A DNA stretch of 63,499 nt from Pseudoalteromonas phenolica (GTDB lineage: Bacteria > Pseudomonadota > Gammaproteobacteria > Enterobacterales > Alteromonadaceae). The notes under the pieces are model-generated. The model ran no database searches. It was not told the DNA's origin and saw only the letters and a program-made list of their open reading frames with translations. This document shows positions 26,114 through 35,314 of this stretch, one piece after another. The position numbers and the translations under genes are program-made. Every line of letters starts with the position of its first letter. Position 1 is the stretch's first letter. Where the stretch lies: positions 1 to 63,499 of the forward strand of contig NZ_PNEC01000062.1 of assembly GCF_005886345.1 (NCBI RefSeq). The letters run 5' to 3'.

Positions 26114-27901
26114 ATGAAGCATATCCGTAACTTTTCTATTATCGCCCATATCGACCATGGCAAATCAACTTTGTCTGACCGCTTAATCCAAGTCTGTGGT
26201 GGTTTAACAGATCGTGAAATGCAGCAGCAAGTTTTGGATTCGATGGACATCGAGCGTGAGCGTGGTATCACCATCAAAGCTCAGAGTGTAACGTTAAACT
26301 ACACAGCTGATGATGGTGAAACTTACCAACTTAACTTCATTGATACGCCAGGACATGTTGACTTCACCTATGAAGTATCACGTTCTCTTGCTGCGTGTGA
26401 AGGTGCACTATTAGTTGTAGATGCGGGTCAAGGTGTAGAAGCTCAAACCCTTGCAAACTGCTACACGGCGATTGAAATGGACTTAGAAGTCATTCCAATT
26501 CTAAACAAAATTGACTTACCTCAGGCCGATCCACTTCGCGTTGCTGAAGAAATTGAAGAAATCGTGGGTATTGACGCGTTAGAAGCCGTTCAATGTTCAG
26601 CAAAAACAGGTATTGGTATCAAAGATGTACTAGAAAATATTGTTCGCGATGTACCACCGCCAGTAGGCGATCCTGAAGCACCTCTTCAAGCGCTTATTAT
26701 CGATTCATGGTTTGACCCATACCAAGGTGTTGTATCACTGGTACGTATTAAACATGGTGAATTACGTAAAGGCGATAAAATCAAGATTATGTCAACAGAT
26801 CAAACACATATTGCTGATCATGTTGGTATTTTCACGCCTAAACAGACAAACACGGGAGTGTTGAAAACGGGTGAAGTAGGTTTTGTAATCGCAGGTATTA
26901 AAGATATCCATGGTGCACCAGTTGGTGACACAATTACTCTGACACAAAACTCTGCGCCAGAACGTTTACCTGGTTTCCAACGCGTTAAGCCTCAGGTTTA
27001 TGCGGGTATGTTCCCGATTGCTTCAGACGAGTATGATGCATTCCGTGATGCGCTTAACAAACTAAGCTTGAATGATGCATCATTATTCTTCGAGCCAGAA
27101 AACTCAACGGCACTTGGTTTCGGTTTCCGTGTAGGCTTCTTAGGCATGCTACACATGGAAATTATTCAAGAGCGTCTTGAACGTGAATATAACATGGATC
27201 TTATCACTACTGCGCCGACAGTAGTGTATGAAGTAGAAACAAAAGATGGCGTTATTCAAATTGATAACCCGTCAGAGCTACCACCAGTCAACGACATTAT
27301 CGAAATTCGCGAGCCGATTGTGGAAGCAAATATCCTTGTGCCGCAAGAATACCTTGGTAATGTAATTACACTTTGTATTGAGAAGCGTGGTGTTCAAACT
27401 AAGATGGCTTACCACGGTAACCAAGTTGCTGTGACTTACGAGCTACCAATGGCGGAAGTTGTGATGGACTTCTTTGATAAGCTTAAGTCAACAAGCCGCG
27501 GTTTTGCGTCACTAGATTATAACTTTAAGCGCTTCCAAGCTTCTGATATGGTTAGGGTTGATATTCTAATCAACGGCGACCGTGTTGATGCATTGGCGAT
27601 TATCGCGCACCGTGAAGGCTCGCAGCAGCGTGGCCGTCAGCTGGCTGATGCGTTGAAAGAGCTTATTCCTCGTCAAATGTTCGATATTGCGATCCAAGCA
27701 GCTATCGGTACGCATGTTATTGCGCGTACAACAGTTAAGCAGTTACGTAAAAACGTAATCGCGAAATGTTACGGTGGTGACGTGAGTCGTAAGAAAAAGC
27801 TACTTCAAAAACAAAAAGAAGGTAAAAAGCGAATGAAGCAATTGGGTAACGTTGAAGTTCCTCAAGATGCATTCTTAGCAATCCTTAAAGTAGGTAAATA
27901 A
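26114..27901 (+). CDS. lepA: Elongation factor 4 (LepA)
   Basis: LepA is a ribosome-bound GTPase that affects initiation and back-translocation. The 595-residue protein has the G1 motif AHIDHGKST (11-19), DTPGHVDF, NKIDLP, EF-G-like domains, and the LepA-specific C-terminal domain ending in KKRMKQLGNVEVPQDAFLAIL. It forms a likely operon with lepB, rnc, era and recO. Confidence 0.97.
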   Translation: MKHIRNFSIIAHIDHGKSTLSDRLIQVCGGLTDREMQQQVLDSMDIERERGITIKAQSVTLNYTADDGETYQLNFIDTPGHVDFTYEVSRSLAACEGALLVVDAGQGVEAQTLANCYTAIEMDLEVIPILNKIDLPQADPLRVAEEIEEIVGIDALEAVQCSAKTGIGIKDVLENIVRDVPPPVGDPEAPLQALIIDSWFDPYQGVVSLVRIKHGELRKGDKIKIMSTDQTHIADHVGIFTPKQTNTGVLKTGEVGFVIAGIKDIHGAPVGDTITLTQNSAPERLPGFQRVKPQVYAGMFPIASDEYDAFRDALNKLSLNDASLFFEPENSTALGFGFRVGFLGMLHMEIIQERLEREYNMDLITTAPTVVYEVETKDGVIQIDNPSELPPVNDIIEIREPIVEANILVPQEYLGNVITLCIEKRGVQTKMAYHGNQVAVTYELPMAEVVMDFFDKLKSTSRGFASLDYNFKRFQASDMVRVDILINGDRVDALAIIAHREGSQQRGRQLADALKELIPRQMFDIAIQAAIGTHVIARTTVKQLRKNVIAKCYGGDVSRKKKLLQKQKEGKKRMKQLGNVEVPQDAFLAILKVGK

Positions 27902-27913
27902 CAGGATTTATTA

Positions 27914-28846
27914 ATGGCAGGCTATTTTTCTGTATTCTTGGTGCTTTTGACTCTTGGGTCTGGCTTGATTTGGTTGATTGACCACTACATGTTCGCACCA
28001 AAGCGAAAAGAACGAATTGCGTTGGCACAAGGTGCCACGCAAACTCCTCTTGATAATGATGTGATTGCGCAGATAGCCCCTGAGCCTGCCATTGTAGAAG
28101 GTGCAAAATCGATTTTTCCGATGATTGCTGCGATCACCATCTTCCGTTCGTTTATTTTTGAACCATTTCAAATCCCATCAGGCTCAATGATGCCGACGCT
28201 ATTAGATGGTGATTTTATTTTGGTTCAAAAATATACGTATGGCATTAAAGATCCGGTTTGGCGTTCACAGATGATCGAAGTCGGTGAACCAGAACGCGGT
28301 GACATTACGGTATTTAAATTCCCACTGGATGAGCGAATTGATTTTATAAAGCGAGTTATAGGCTTACCAGGAGATCGAGTTGTATACCGTAATCGTCAGT
28401 TATTTATTAAGCCTTCTTGTGAAGCAGGTCAAGAACGTAAAGATAATCTTATATGTGGTGAATATAATAAGATCGCACTTGATATTGTTGACCGTGAGTA
28501 TATGCATGGGCCACGACAATTAGTGAGACTATCAGAGGATTTATCTGGCGTTCAGCACGATATTCTAATTGACCCACAGGCAGCTGAACTAACAGCAAGA
28601 TATTATCAACAACCCAACACGCGTGTTGATGAATGGGTTGTACCTGAAGACAGTTACTTTGTGATGGGAGATAATCGCAATAACAGCCAAGATGGCCGTA
28701 TGTGGGGTTTTGTACCTAAAGAAAACTTAGTGGGCAAAGCTGTATTTATATGGATGAGTTTTGATTTTGATAATGGTCCAGATAGTTTGTTGCCAGGGTG
28801 GGTTCCAACCGGTGTTCGTTTTGAACGCCTAGGTAATATTCAATAA
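27914..28846 (+). CDS. lepB: Signal peptidase I
   Basis: LepB removes signal peptides from exported proteins at the periplasmic face of the inner membrane. The 310-residue protein has two N-terminal membrane segments (about 3-22 and 64-80). The catalytic dyad is Ser91 in PSGSMMPTL and Lys146 in DFIKRVIGLPGD, the same numbers as in E. coli, and the GDNRNNSQDGR box is also present. It lies 12 bases after lepA and one base before rnc. Confidence 0.97.
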   Translation: MAGYFSVFLVLLTLGSGLIWLIDHYMFAPKRKERIALAQGATQTPLDNDVIAQIAPEPAIVEGAKSIFPMIAAITIFRSFIFEPFQIPSGSMMPTLLDGDFILVQKYTYGIKDPVWRSQMIEVGEPERGDITVFKFPLDERIDFIKRVIGLPGDRVVYRNRQLFIKPSCEAGQERKDNLICGEYNKIALDIVDREYMHGPRQLVRLSEDLSGVQHDILIDPQAAELTARYYQQPNTRVDEWVVPEDSYFVMGDNRNNSQDGRMWGFVPKENLVGKAVFIWMSFDFDNGPDSLLPGWVPTGVRFERLGNIQ

Positions 28847-28847
28847 A

Positions 28848-29525
28848 ATGAAAAGAAGTGTAGCAGAATTATATAAAAAAATAGGCTATGAATTTAGTGA
28901 TGAGTCACTGCTTGAACAAGCCATGACTCACCGTAGCCATAAAGGTCAACATAACGAGCGCCTGGAGTTTCTGGGTGATTCTATTTTGAGCTACGTGATC
29001 GCCGATGCGTTATACAAAAAGTTTCCCAAAGCACGTGAAGGCGATTTAAGTCGCATGCGTTCGACGCTTGTACGCGGACAAACTTTAGCTGAATTTGGTG
29101 TTGAGTTTAATTTAGGTGATTATCTTCGTTTAGGGCCAGGCGAATTGAAAAGTGGTGGTTTTAGACGTGAATCAACACTTGCCGATGCTGTTGAGGCGAT
29201 CATTGGTGCAGTTTTCTTAGATTCAGACATTGATTCTTGTACTAAGCTTATTTTGTCTTGGTACGAATCACGTTTAGCGGCAATTTCACCGGGCCACAAC
29301 CAAAAAGACCCGAAAACATTACTGCAAGAGTTTCTACAGGCGCGTAAACTGCCTTTACCAAATTACACGGTGATCGACACTAAAGGTCAGGCACATAACC
29401 AGACATTCACGGTTGAATGTGAAGTGGAAGGGATGGAAAGCATTATTTCTGTGGGCAGTTCTCGTCGTAAGGCGGAACAAAAAGCAGCAGAGCAAGCATT
29501 GAAGATTTTAAAGAATGACGCCTAA
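28848..29525 (+). CDS. rnc: Ribonuclease III
   Basis: RNase III is the double-strand-specific endonuclease that processes rRNA precursors and many mRNAs. The 225-residue protein has the signature ERLEFLGDSIL with metal ligands Glu40 and Asp44, the second acidic motif DAVEAIIGA and a C-terminal double-stranded RNA-binding domain (about 155-222). Its end overlaps era by 11 bases. Confidence 0.97.
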   Translation: MKRSVAELYKKIGYEFSDESLLEQAMTHRSHKGQHNERLEFLGDSILSYVIADALYKKFPKAREGDLSRMRSTLVRGQTLAEFGVEFNLGDYLRLGPGELKSGGFRRESTLADAVEAIIGAVFLDSDIDSCTKLILSWYESRLAAISPGHNQKDPKTLLQEFLQARKLPLPNYTVIDTKGQAHNQTFTVECEVEGMESIISVGSSRRKAEQKAAEQALKILKNDA

Positions 29526-30414
29526 TACGCACTGCGGCATGATCGCAATCGTTGGTCGCCCTAATGTAGGTAAATCAACGTTACTAAACAAAATTGTTGA
29601 ACAAAAAGTCAGTATCACCTCGCGTAAACCGCAAACTACCCGTCACCGTATCATGGGTATTCATACTGAAGACAACTATCAAGCCGTTTATGTCGATACG
29701 CCGGGTCTTCATATTGAAGAAAAACGTGCGATTAACCGTTTAATGAACCGTGCAGCATCAAGCTCAATTGGTGATGTTGAACTGATCATCTTTGTGGTTG
29801 AAGGCACGCTGTGGACGAAAGACGATGAAATGGTACTAAAAAAAGTCCAAGATAGTGGTCGTCCAGTGCTCATCGTTATGAATAAAACGGATAACGTAAA
29901 AGACAAAGAAGCCGTGCTTCCACACATGCAGTGGTTGAGTGAACAGGGCAACTTTGTTGGCATCGTCCCAATTTCTGCTAAGAACGGTAAAAATATCGAT
30001 TTAGTAAAAGATGAAGTTCGTAAACGCCTTCCTGCGTGTGAATTTTATTTCCCAGAAGATTATGTTACCGATCGCTCAATGCGATTCTTAGCGGCTGAGA
30101 TTATTCGTGAAAAGCTCATGCGTTTTATGGGTGACGAGCTCCCTTACTCTGTTACCGTAGAAATCGAACAGTTTAAATGGCAAGATAACGGTGTTTGGCA
30201 GATCAATGGATTGATCTTAGTCGAACGTCAATCACAAAAGCGTATGGTAATCGGTAATAAAGGCGAAAAGCTAAAAGTTATTGGTCGCGAAGCCCGTAAA
30301 GACCTTGAAGATATGCTTGATAACAAAGTATTTCTTGAATTATGGGTAAAAGTGAAATCTGGCTGGGCTGACGATGAGCGAGCACTTCGCTCTCTGGGCT
30401 ACGGAGAAGACTGA
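29515..30414 (+). CDS. era: GTPase Era
   Basis: Era is an essential GTPase that assists 16S rRNA maturation and 30S assembly. The 299-residue protein has G1 GRPNVGKST (14-22), G3 DTPG, G4 NKTD and a C-terminal KH domain carrying VIGNKGEKLKVIGREARKDLE. It overlaps rnc, and recO begins immediately after its stop. Confidence 0.97.
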   Translation: MTPNTHCGMIAIVGRPNVGKSTLLNKIVEQKVSITSRKPQTTRHRIMGIHTEDNYQAVYVDTPGLHIEEKRAINRLMNRAASSSIGDVELIIFVVEGTLWTKDDEMVLKKVQDSGRPVLIVMNKTDNVKDKEAVLPHMQWLSEQGNFVGIVPISAKNGKNIDLVKDEVRKRLPACEFYFPEDYVTDRSMRFLAAEIIREKLMRFMGDELPYSVTVEIEQFKWQDNGVWQINGLILVERQSQKRMVIGNKGEKLKVIGREARKDLEDMLDNKVFLELWVKVKSGWADDERALRSLGYGED

Positions 30415-31104
30415 TTGCATAACGACTTTCGACAAGCTTACTTGCTGCATAGGCGTCCGTACAGTGACTCTCAGGCCATGCTAAGTATGCTTGTTGAAGG
30501 TGTCGGCCATCTAACTATGTTGGCTAGACTTAAAGGTAAACAGTCGGTTAAACACAGTGCTGAACTTCAACCATTCACCCCAATTTTGTGCCGTTATGCT
30601 GGCAATTATGACCTTAAATACTTAAACCAATTCGAATTAGTACAAAACCCACTTCCCTTAAAAGGTAAGCCACTATATTGTGCTTTTTATTTGAATGAGC
30701 TCAGTTATAGAGTGATCCCAGCCAGCGAGCCGCAAGAATATATTTACGAGCTATATCAAAAGCACCTAAAACAATTAGTAGACTGTAATGACTTCGAACC
30801 CGTATTACGTTCGTATGAGTATCAGTTACTTGAAGCTTTGGGATTTGGGGTTGAATTTGACATGGATGCAGATGGTGATGAGATAAAAGATAAGTATTAT
30901 TACCAATATATTCCAGAATTAGGCTTTGTTGTTACCGACAACTCGCAAATGGGCTTTAATGGTAAAATACTTAACCGTATGGCTAGTGGGGAGTTTGCAG
31001 ATCCAGAGGTACGCAAACCTGCAAAGTATTTAAGTCGGTATTTATTAAAACCACTTTTAGGAAATAAGGCTTTAAAGAGCCGAGAATTATTTTTATCAAG
31101 GTAA
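30415..31104 (+). CDS. recO: DNA repair protein RecO, TTG start
   Basis: RecO loads RecA onto SSB-coated DNA together with RecR. The 229-residue protein starts (TTG)HNDFRQAYLLHRRPYSDSQAML, the typical OB-fold opening. The era stop is in the same frame directly upstream and the next ATG is 21 codons in, so TTG at 30415 is the only plausible start. GGAG lies upstream inside era. The TTG and lack of spacing suggest low, era-coupled expression. Confidence 0.9.
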   Translation: MHNDFRQAYLLHRRPYSDSQAMLSMLVEGVGHLTMLARLKGKQSVKHSAELQPFTPILCRYAGNYDLKYLNQFELVQNPLPLKGKPLYCAFYLNELSYRVIPASEPQEYIYELYQKHLKQLVDCNDFEPVLRSYEYQLLEALGFGVEFDMDADGDEIKDKYYYQYIPELGFVVTDNSQMGFNGKILNRMASGEFADPEVRKPAKYLSRYLLKPLLGNKALKSRELFLSR

Positions 31105-31108
31105 GGCA

Positions 31109-31843
31109 ATGAAAGATATTTTATTAGGCGTTAACGTCGACCATATTGCAACGCTAAGACAAGCTCGTGGTACCAGTTATCCAGATCCTGCACATGCGGC
31201 AGCGATTGCTGAACATGCCGGTGCTGATGGTATCACCATACATTTACGTGAAGACAGACGTCATATTCAAGACCGAGATGTCTATGTGATGGCTAAAACC
31301 ATTCAAACTCGCATGAATCTTGAAATCGCGCTGACTGAAGAAATGATCAATATCGCGCTTGAAGTGAAACCCGCATATGTGTGCCTAGTACCTGAAAAGC
31401 GTGAAGAATTAACCACTGAAGGCGGCCTTGATGTAATTTCACACCAAGCAGCAATCACTGACGCTGTAAGAAAACTAGAAGCTGCGGGTATAAAAGTATC
31501 GTTATTCATTGATGCAGACAAAGCACAAATTGATGCTGCAAAAGCAACTGCTGCACCTTATATCGAAATCCACACAGGTGCTTATGCTGATGCTGAAACA
31601 GACAAAGAAATGACACAAGAGCTTGAGCGTATTCGTGAAGGCGTGAAATATGCACACAGTTTAGGGATCATAGTGAATGCAGGTCATGGTCTGCATTACC
31701 ACAATGTAAAGCCGATTGCTGAAATGCCTGAAATCTATGAGCTAAACATTGGTCATGCCATAATTGCACGCGCAGCGATTGACGGCCTTGAAAAAGCCGT
31801 GCGTGATATGAAACGTATCATGTTAGAAGCAAGACAAGCTTAA
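31109..31843 (+). CDS. pdxJ: Pyridoxine 5'-phosphate synthase
   Basis: PdxJ condenses 1-deoxyxylulose 5-phosphate with 3-amino-2-oxopropyl phosphate in vitamin B6 synthesis. The 244-residue TIM barrel opens LLGVNVDHIATLRQARG and has the GADGITIHLREDRRHI and GHGLHYHNV motifs. It follows recO by four bases, as in E. coli. The acpS gene that follows pdxJ in E. coli is not here; a terminator comes instead. Confidence 0.97.
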   Translation: MKDILLGVNVDHIATLRQARGTSYPDPAHAAAIAEHAGADGITIHLREDRRHIQDRDVYVMAKTIQTRMNLEIALTEEMINIALEVKPAYVCLVPEKREELTTEGGLDVISHQAAITDAVRKLEAAGIKVSLFIDADKAQIDAAKATAAPYIEIHTGAYADAETDKEMTQELERIREGVKYAHSLGIIVNAGHGLHYHNVKPIAEMPEIYELNIGHAIIARAAIDGLEKAVRDMKRIMLEARQA

Positions 31844-31861
31844 TAAGTTTACATGTACTCT

Positions 31862-31887
31862 AAAAGGCCGCCCATGCGGCCTTTTTT
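31862..31887 (+). terminator. Rho-independent terminator after pdxJ
   Basis: A 10-bp stem, AAAAGGCCGC/GCGGCCTTTT, with a CCAT loop and a T run, closes the lepA-to-pdxJ transcript. Confidence 0.9.
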
Positions 31888-31915
31888 ATATGTGTTTCAT
31901 TCAAAAGAGGTCAAT

Positions 31916-32755
31916 ATGTGTTGGCAAACAGAGTTTTTAGAAAAACATAATCTGTTAAACAGTTACTCAGAAAATGTGCAATGTGTGATCGATTGGCTTG
32001 AGCCAGTGTTATCATATCAAAAGGCCCCATTTTGTTTAGCCATTAACGGTGCTCAGGGCAGTGGTAAATCAACATTATCGGATTATTTAAAGGCATACTT
32101 AGAGAGTCAAGCTATTGCCACTGAGGTTGTTTCTTTAGACGACTTTTATTTATCAAAAGCACAAAGAGCAGAGCGAGCTAATCAATACCATCCGCTTTTT
32201 AAAGTGCGAGGCGTGCCTGGTACGCACGATGTTTCTTTTGCCATTGAGCAAGTAAAACGATTTAAAAATAGTGAGGATTTTATCCTGCCTCGTTTTAATA
32301 AGGCGACCGATGAGCCATATAGCAGTGCTATGTGGTTAAAATGCACAAATAAGCCCAAGGTTCTTATTTTTGAAGGTTGGTGCTTAGGGCTACTGCCTCA
32401 AAGTTCTGACCAGTTAAATGTGCCGGTGAATGACCTTGAAGCAACGAAAGACTCAAATGGGGAGTATCGTGCTCGAGTGAACCAATTTCTATCGGATGAG
32501 TATCAAGTCTTGTTTGCACTTTTTGATAACTTGGTCTTTTTGAATGCGCAAAGCTTCGAGCGTGTTTATAGTTGGCGTTTGCAGCAAGAGCATCAGCTAA
32601 TAAAACGAGCAGGGAGCGGCATGAGTGATGAAGAGGTCACTACTTTTATTCAATATTTTGAGCGATTAACCCGTTGGGGTATCGAAAGCCTGAGTGCGCG
32701 TAGCGAATTGCACATCAAGCTTGATGAAAACCGACAATTTAACTTGGCTACTTGA
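31916..32755 (+). CDS. P-loop kinase, D-glycerate 3-kinase-like
   Basis: This 279-residue P-loop kinase has Walker A GAQGSGKS (45-52), SLDDFYLS and GVPGTHD, as in the plant/yeast GLYK-Tda10 group of D-glycerate 3-kinases, which is related to phosphoribulokinase and pantothenate kinase. The start at 31916 follows AAGAGG; an upstream ATG lies in the pdxJ terminator region and is rejected. The substrate is inferred from the family only. A beta-hydroxyacid dehydrogenase that could supply glycerate lies 1.6 kb away. Confidence 0.75.
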   Translation: MCWQTEFLEKHNLLNSYSENVQCVIDWLEPVLSYQKAPFCLAINGAQGSGKSTLSDYLKAYLESQAIATEVVSLDDFYLSKAQRAERANQYHPLFKVRGVPGTHDVSFAIEQVKRFKNSEDFILPRFNKATDEPYSSAMWLKCTNKPKVLIFEGWCLGLLPQSSDQLNVPVNDLEATKDSNGEYRARVNQFLSDEYQVLFALFDNLVFLNAQSFERVYSWRLQQEHQLIKRAGSGMSDEEVTTFIQYFERLTRWGIESLSARSELHIKLDENRQFNLAT

Positions 32756-32767
32756 ACTCAGTTTAAG

Positions 32768-33751
32768 TTAGCTCACTTCATTCAATAGAGGTTTGTTTTG
32801 ACTAAAGTCGCTCAAGTTACTAACTGTCACATCAGCAATTTGCTCCAGTGCTTCTTCTGTGAAGAAACCCTGATGACCTGTAATAAGTACATTAGGAAAA
32901 CTCACTAGGCGAGCGAATAAGTCATCTTGTAAAATTTCCTCACTGCGATTTTGGAAGAACAACTCAGATTCTTGTTCATAAACATCTAAGCCCAAGTAAC
33001 CTAATTTTCTTGATTTAAGTGCTCGAATACAGGCTTGAGTATCTATGAGTGCACCGCGGCTAGAATTAATTAGCATGACTCCGTCTTGCATTTTGTTAAA
33101 TGCAGTTTCATCGAAAATATAATGAGTGGCTTCATTTAAAGGACAGTGCAACGAAATGATGTCACTTTGGGCCAGTAACATATCTAGGCTAACTTGAGTA
33201 TAAGAGCCTTCACCAATATTAGGGTCAAACACTAAAACTTCTGCACCAAAGCCATTGAGAATTCGGATCAAGGCTTGGCCAATCTTCCCAGCACCAACAA
33301 TACCGACTGTTTTCTTATGTAGATTAAAACCGAGTAAGCCATTTAGGTCGAAGTTATCTTCTCTAACACGGTTATAAGCTTTATGGGTTTTACGGTTGAG
33401 TGTTAGCATTAAGGCAATACAGTGTTCTGCTACGGCTTCGGGGCTGTAGGCCGGTACACGAACCACGGTGATACCGAGTTTTTTAGCGCATGCTATATCG
33501 ACATTATTAAAGCCTGCGCATCTTAATGCGATACAGCGTATGCCCTGATCAGCTAATAATTCCAATACTGGGCTTGATAAGTCATCGTTTACAAAGACGC
33601 AGACAGCTTGAAAGCCCGAACATAGTGGTGCAGTTTGCACATTTAATGCTTCGCTAAAATGCGACACGCTAATATTACTGGTATTTGATAATGCGTGTTC
33701 GAAATAGGGCTGTTCATACCTTTGCGAGCTGAACAAGGCGACTTTCATCAT
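32768..33751 (-). CDS. D-2-hydroxyacid dehydrogenase, LdhA type
   Basis: This NAD-dependent dehydrogenase of 326-327 residues fits the D-lactate dehydrogenase (LdhA) branch. It shows LRCAGFNNVD, the Rossmann motif GIVGAGKIGQA, LHCPLNEATHYIF, INSSRGALIDT, the GLDVYEQE stretch and the catalytic His in TGHQGFFTEEA. Two adjacent ATGs (33751 and 33748) are possible starts. Its start overlaps the end of the upstream glutathione peroxidase gene by 38 bases, so the two are probably co-transcribed. Confidence 0.88.
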   Translation of the reverse strand: MMKVALFSSQRYEQPYFEHALSNTSNISVSHFSEALNVQTAPLCSGFQAVCVFVNDDLSSPVLELLADQGIRCIALRCAGFNNVDIACAKKLGITVVRVPAYSPEAVAEHCIALMLTLNRKTHKAYNRVREDNFDLNGLLGFNLHKKTVGIVGAGKIGQALIRILNGFGAEVLVFDPNIGEGSYTQVSLDMLLAQSDIISLHCPLNEATHYIFDETAFNKMQDGVMLINSSRGALIDTQACIRALKSRKLGYLGLDVYEQESELFFQNRSEEILQDDLFARLVSFPNVLITGHQGFFTEEALEQIADVTVSNLSDFSQNKPLLNEVS

Positions 33752-34229
33752 AAAGCTGACTCTCAATAGCTGTTTTTAGTGATTCAGGTTTAGTTCTAGG
33801 CGCATAACGTGCGACGAGTTCACCTTTTGAGTTTACTAAAAACTTAGTGAAATTCCATTTAATTGCCCGATTTTGCACTATGCCACGTGTATGCGTTTTC
33901 AAATAGTTAAAAATAGGGTGTGCATCAGGGCCAAGCACATGATGTTTCTGAGAAATATAAAAACTGGCAGTGAAGTACTTATTATAAGAATCGAGTAAAG
34001 GCTCACCAGACAAAGGTTCGCTATGACCAAATTGATCACAGGGTACTGCTAATATTTCAAAACCATCTTTCTTGTATTCTCTATAAAGAGACTCTAATCC
34101 GGCAACTTGGTTTGCAAAGCTGCATTTACTGGCAATGTTTACGATGAGCAAGGTTTTACCTTCAAAGGTACTCATTGGAAGTTTTTTGCCATTAAGTAAA
34201 TCAATACTGTATCTATAAATGTTATCCAT
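33714..34229 (-). CDS. Glutathione peroxidase family protein
   Basis: This peroxidase of the GPx/BtuE family reduces hydrogen and organic peroxides. The 171-residue protein has the nucleophilic Cys36 in NIASKCSFANQ (cysteine, not selenocysteine), the PCDQFGHSEP motif and the conserved IKWNFTKFLV. A C-terminal extension of about 12 residues runs into the downstream dehydrogenase gene. The ATG at 34229 is preferred; further upstream codons add a non-conserved extension. Confidence 0.9.
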   Translation of the reverse strand: MDNIYRYSIDLLNGKKLPMSTFEGKTLLIVNIASKCSFANQVAGLESLYREYKKDGFEILAVPCDQFGHSEPLSGEPLLDSYNKYFTASFYISQKHHVLGPDAHPIFNYLKTHTRGIVQNRAIKWNFTKFLVNSKGELVARYAPRTKPESLKTAIESQLYDESRLVQLAKV

Positions 34230-34296
34230 AATTAATACATCCAAAGCGAGTAGATTGCTTTTTATTTTTAATCCGCATGTGTCTATTTCATTTGCC

Positions 34297-34317
34297 ATAC
34301 CCAAGCGTCTTGGGTAT
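34297..34317. promoter_or_regulatory. Perfect palindrome between divergent genes
   Basis: ATACCCAAG-CGT-CTTGGGTAT is a perfect 9-bp inverted repeat with a 3-base centre. It sits between the peroxidase gene (minus) and the beta-hydroxyacid dehydrogenase gene (plus), 45 bp before the latter's ATG. This looks like an operator; the regulator is unknown. Confidence 0.45.
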
Positions 34318-34362
34318 AAAAGCTCCAATCTTCATACCCTAACAAACAAATAGGACAATTTT

Positions 34363-35247
34363 ATGTCAATGAATGTGGCTTTTATCGGTTTAGGTGTCAT
34401 GGGCTTTCCAATGGCTGGACATTTACAGAAAGCGGGTTACCAGGTAACCGTGTTTAATCGCACCACAGCCAAAGCTGAAGCTTGGGCTAAAGAGCATGGC
34501 GGTGATTTTGCAATTACGCCAAAATTGGCAGCTGAACAGGCTGAAATTGTATTTATGTGCGTTGGTAATGACGATGATCTACGCTCGGTTGTGTATGGTG
34601 AAGAAGGCGTGCTTGCGGGTATGAAGTCAGGTGCTATCTTAGTCGACCATACAACCACATCGGCAAAAGTCGCGAAAGAAGTGGCTGAAAAGGCAACAGA
34701 GCAATCAGTTGCATTTCTTGATGCGCCAGTATCAGGTGGTCAGGCAGGGGCAGAAAATGGCGTATTGACTGTTATGGTCGGTGGTGAACAATCAGTGTTT
34801 GATAAAGTACAACCTGTCATGGCTGCATTTAGTCGTTTTAGCCAACTATTAGGGTCAGTTGGTGCAGGTCAAACCTGTAAAATGGTCAATCAAATTTGTA
34901 TTGCAGGTGTAGTACAAGGTTTAGCAGAGGGACTCCATTTTGCTAAACAAGCTGGCCTTGATGGTGAAAAAGTGATTGAGACAATTTCAAAAGGCGCTGC
35001 TGGTTCATGGCAGATGGAAAACCGTTATAAAACCATGTTAGCGGGTGAATATGAATTCGGCTTTGCGGTAGATTGGATGCGTAAAGATTTAGGTATTGCC
35101 CTTGATGAAGCGCGAAACAACGGCGCAAGTATTCCACTGACCGCAATGGTTGACCAATATTATGCTGACGTTCAAGCTTTAGGTGGTGGACGTTTTGATA
35201 CATCGAGCTTATTAGCACGCTTAGATGCGATTCACGACAAGAAGTAA
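34363..35247 (+). CDS. NAD(P)-dependent beta-hydroxyacid dehydrogenase
   Basis: This 294-residue enzyme belongs to the 3-hydroxyisobutyrate / 2-hydroxy-3-oxopropionate / succinic-semialdehyde reductase family. It has the dinucleotide motif GLGVMGFPMA, the substrate motif DAPVSGGQAGAENG and the catalytic Lys in GAGQTCKMVNQ. NRTTAKAE after beta2 suggests NADPH preference. The exact substrate cannot be read. A bidirectional terminator separates it from bcp. Confidence 0.85.
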   Translation: MSMNVAFIGLGVMGFPMAGHLQKAGYQVTVFNRTTAKAEAWAKEHGGDFAITPKLAAEQAEIVFMCVGNDDDLRSVVYGEEGVLAGMKSGAILVDHTTTSAKVAKEVAEKATEQSVAFLDAPVSGGQAGAENGVLTVMVGGEQSVFDKVQPVMAAFSRFSQLLGSVGAGQTCKMVNQICIAGVVQGLAEGLHFAKQAGLDGEKVIETISKGAAGSWQMENRYKTMLAGEYEFGFAVDWMRKDLGIALDEARNNGASIPLTAMVDQYYADVQALGGGRFDTSSLLARLDAIHDKK

Positions 35248-35267
35248 TTTAGGTCGAGCGTAAAACA

Positions 35268-35296
35268 AAAAAGGTATGCGTATAGCATACCTTTTT
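35268..35296. terminator. Bidirectional terminator between dehydrogenase gene and bcp
   Basis: A 12-bp stem AAAAAGGTATGC/GCATACCTTTTT with a 5-base loop has A and T runs on both sides, so it can serve both convergent genes. Confidence 0.9.
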
Positions 35297-35314
35297 ACTT
35301 TTAGAAGAATACGA

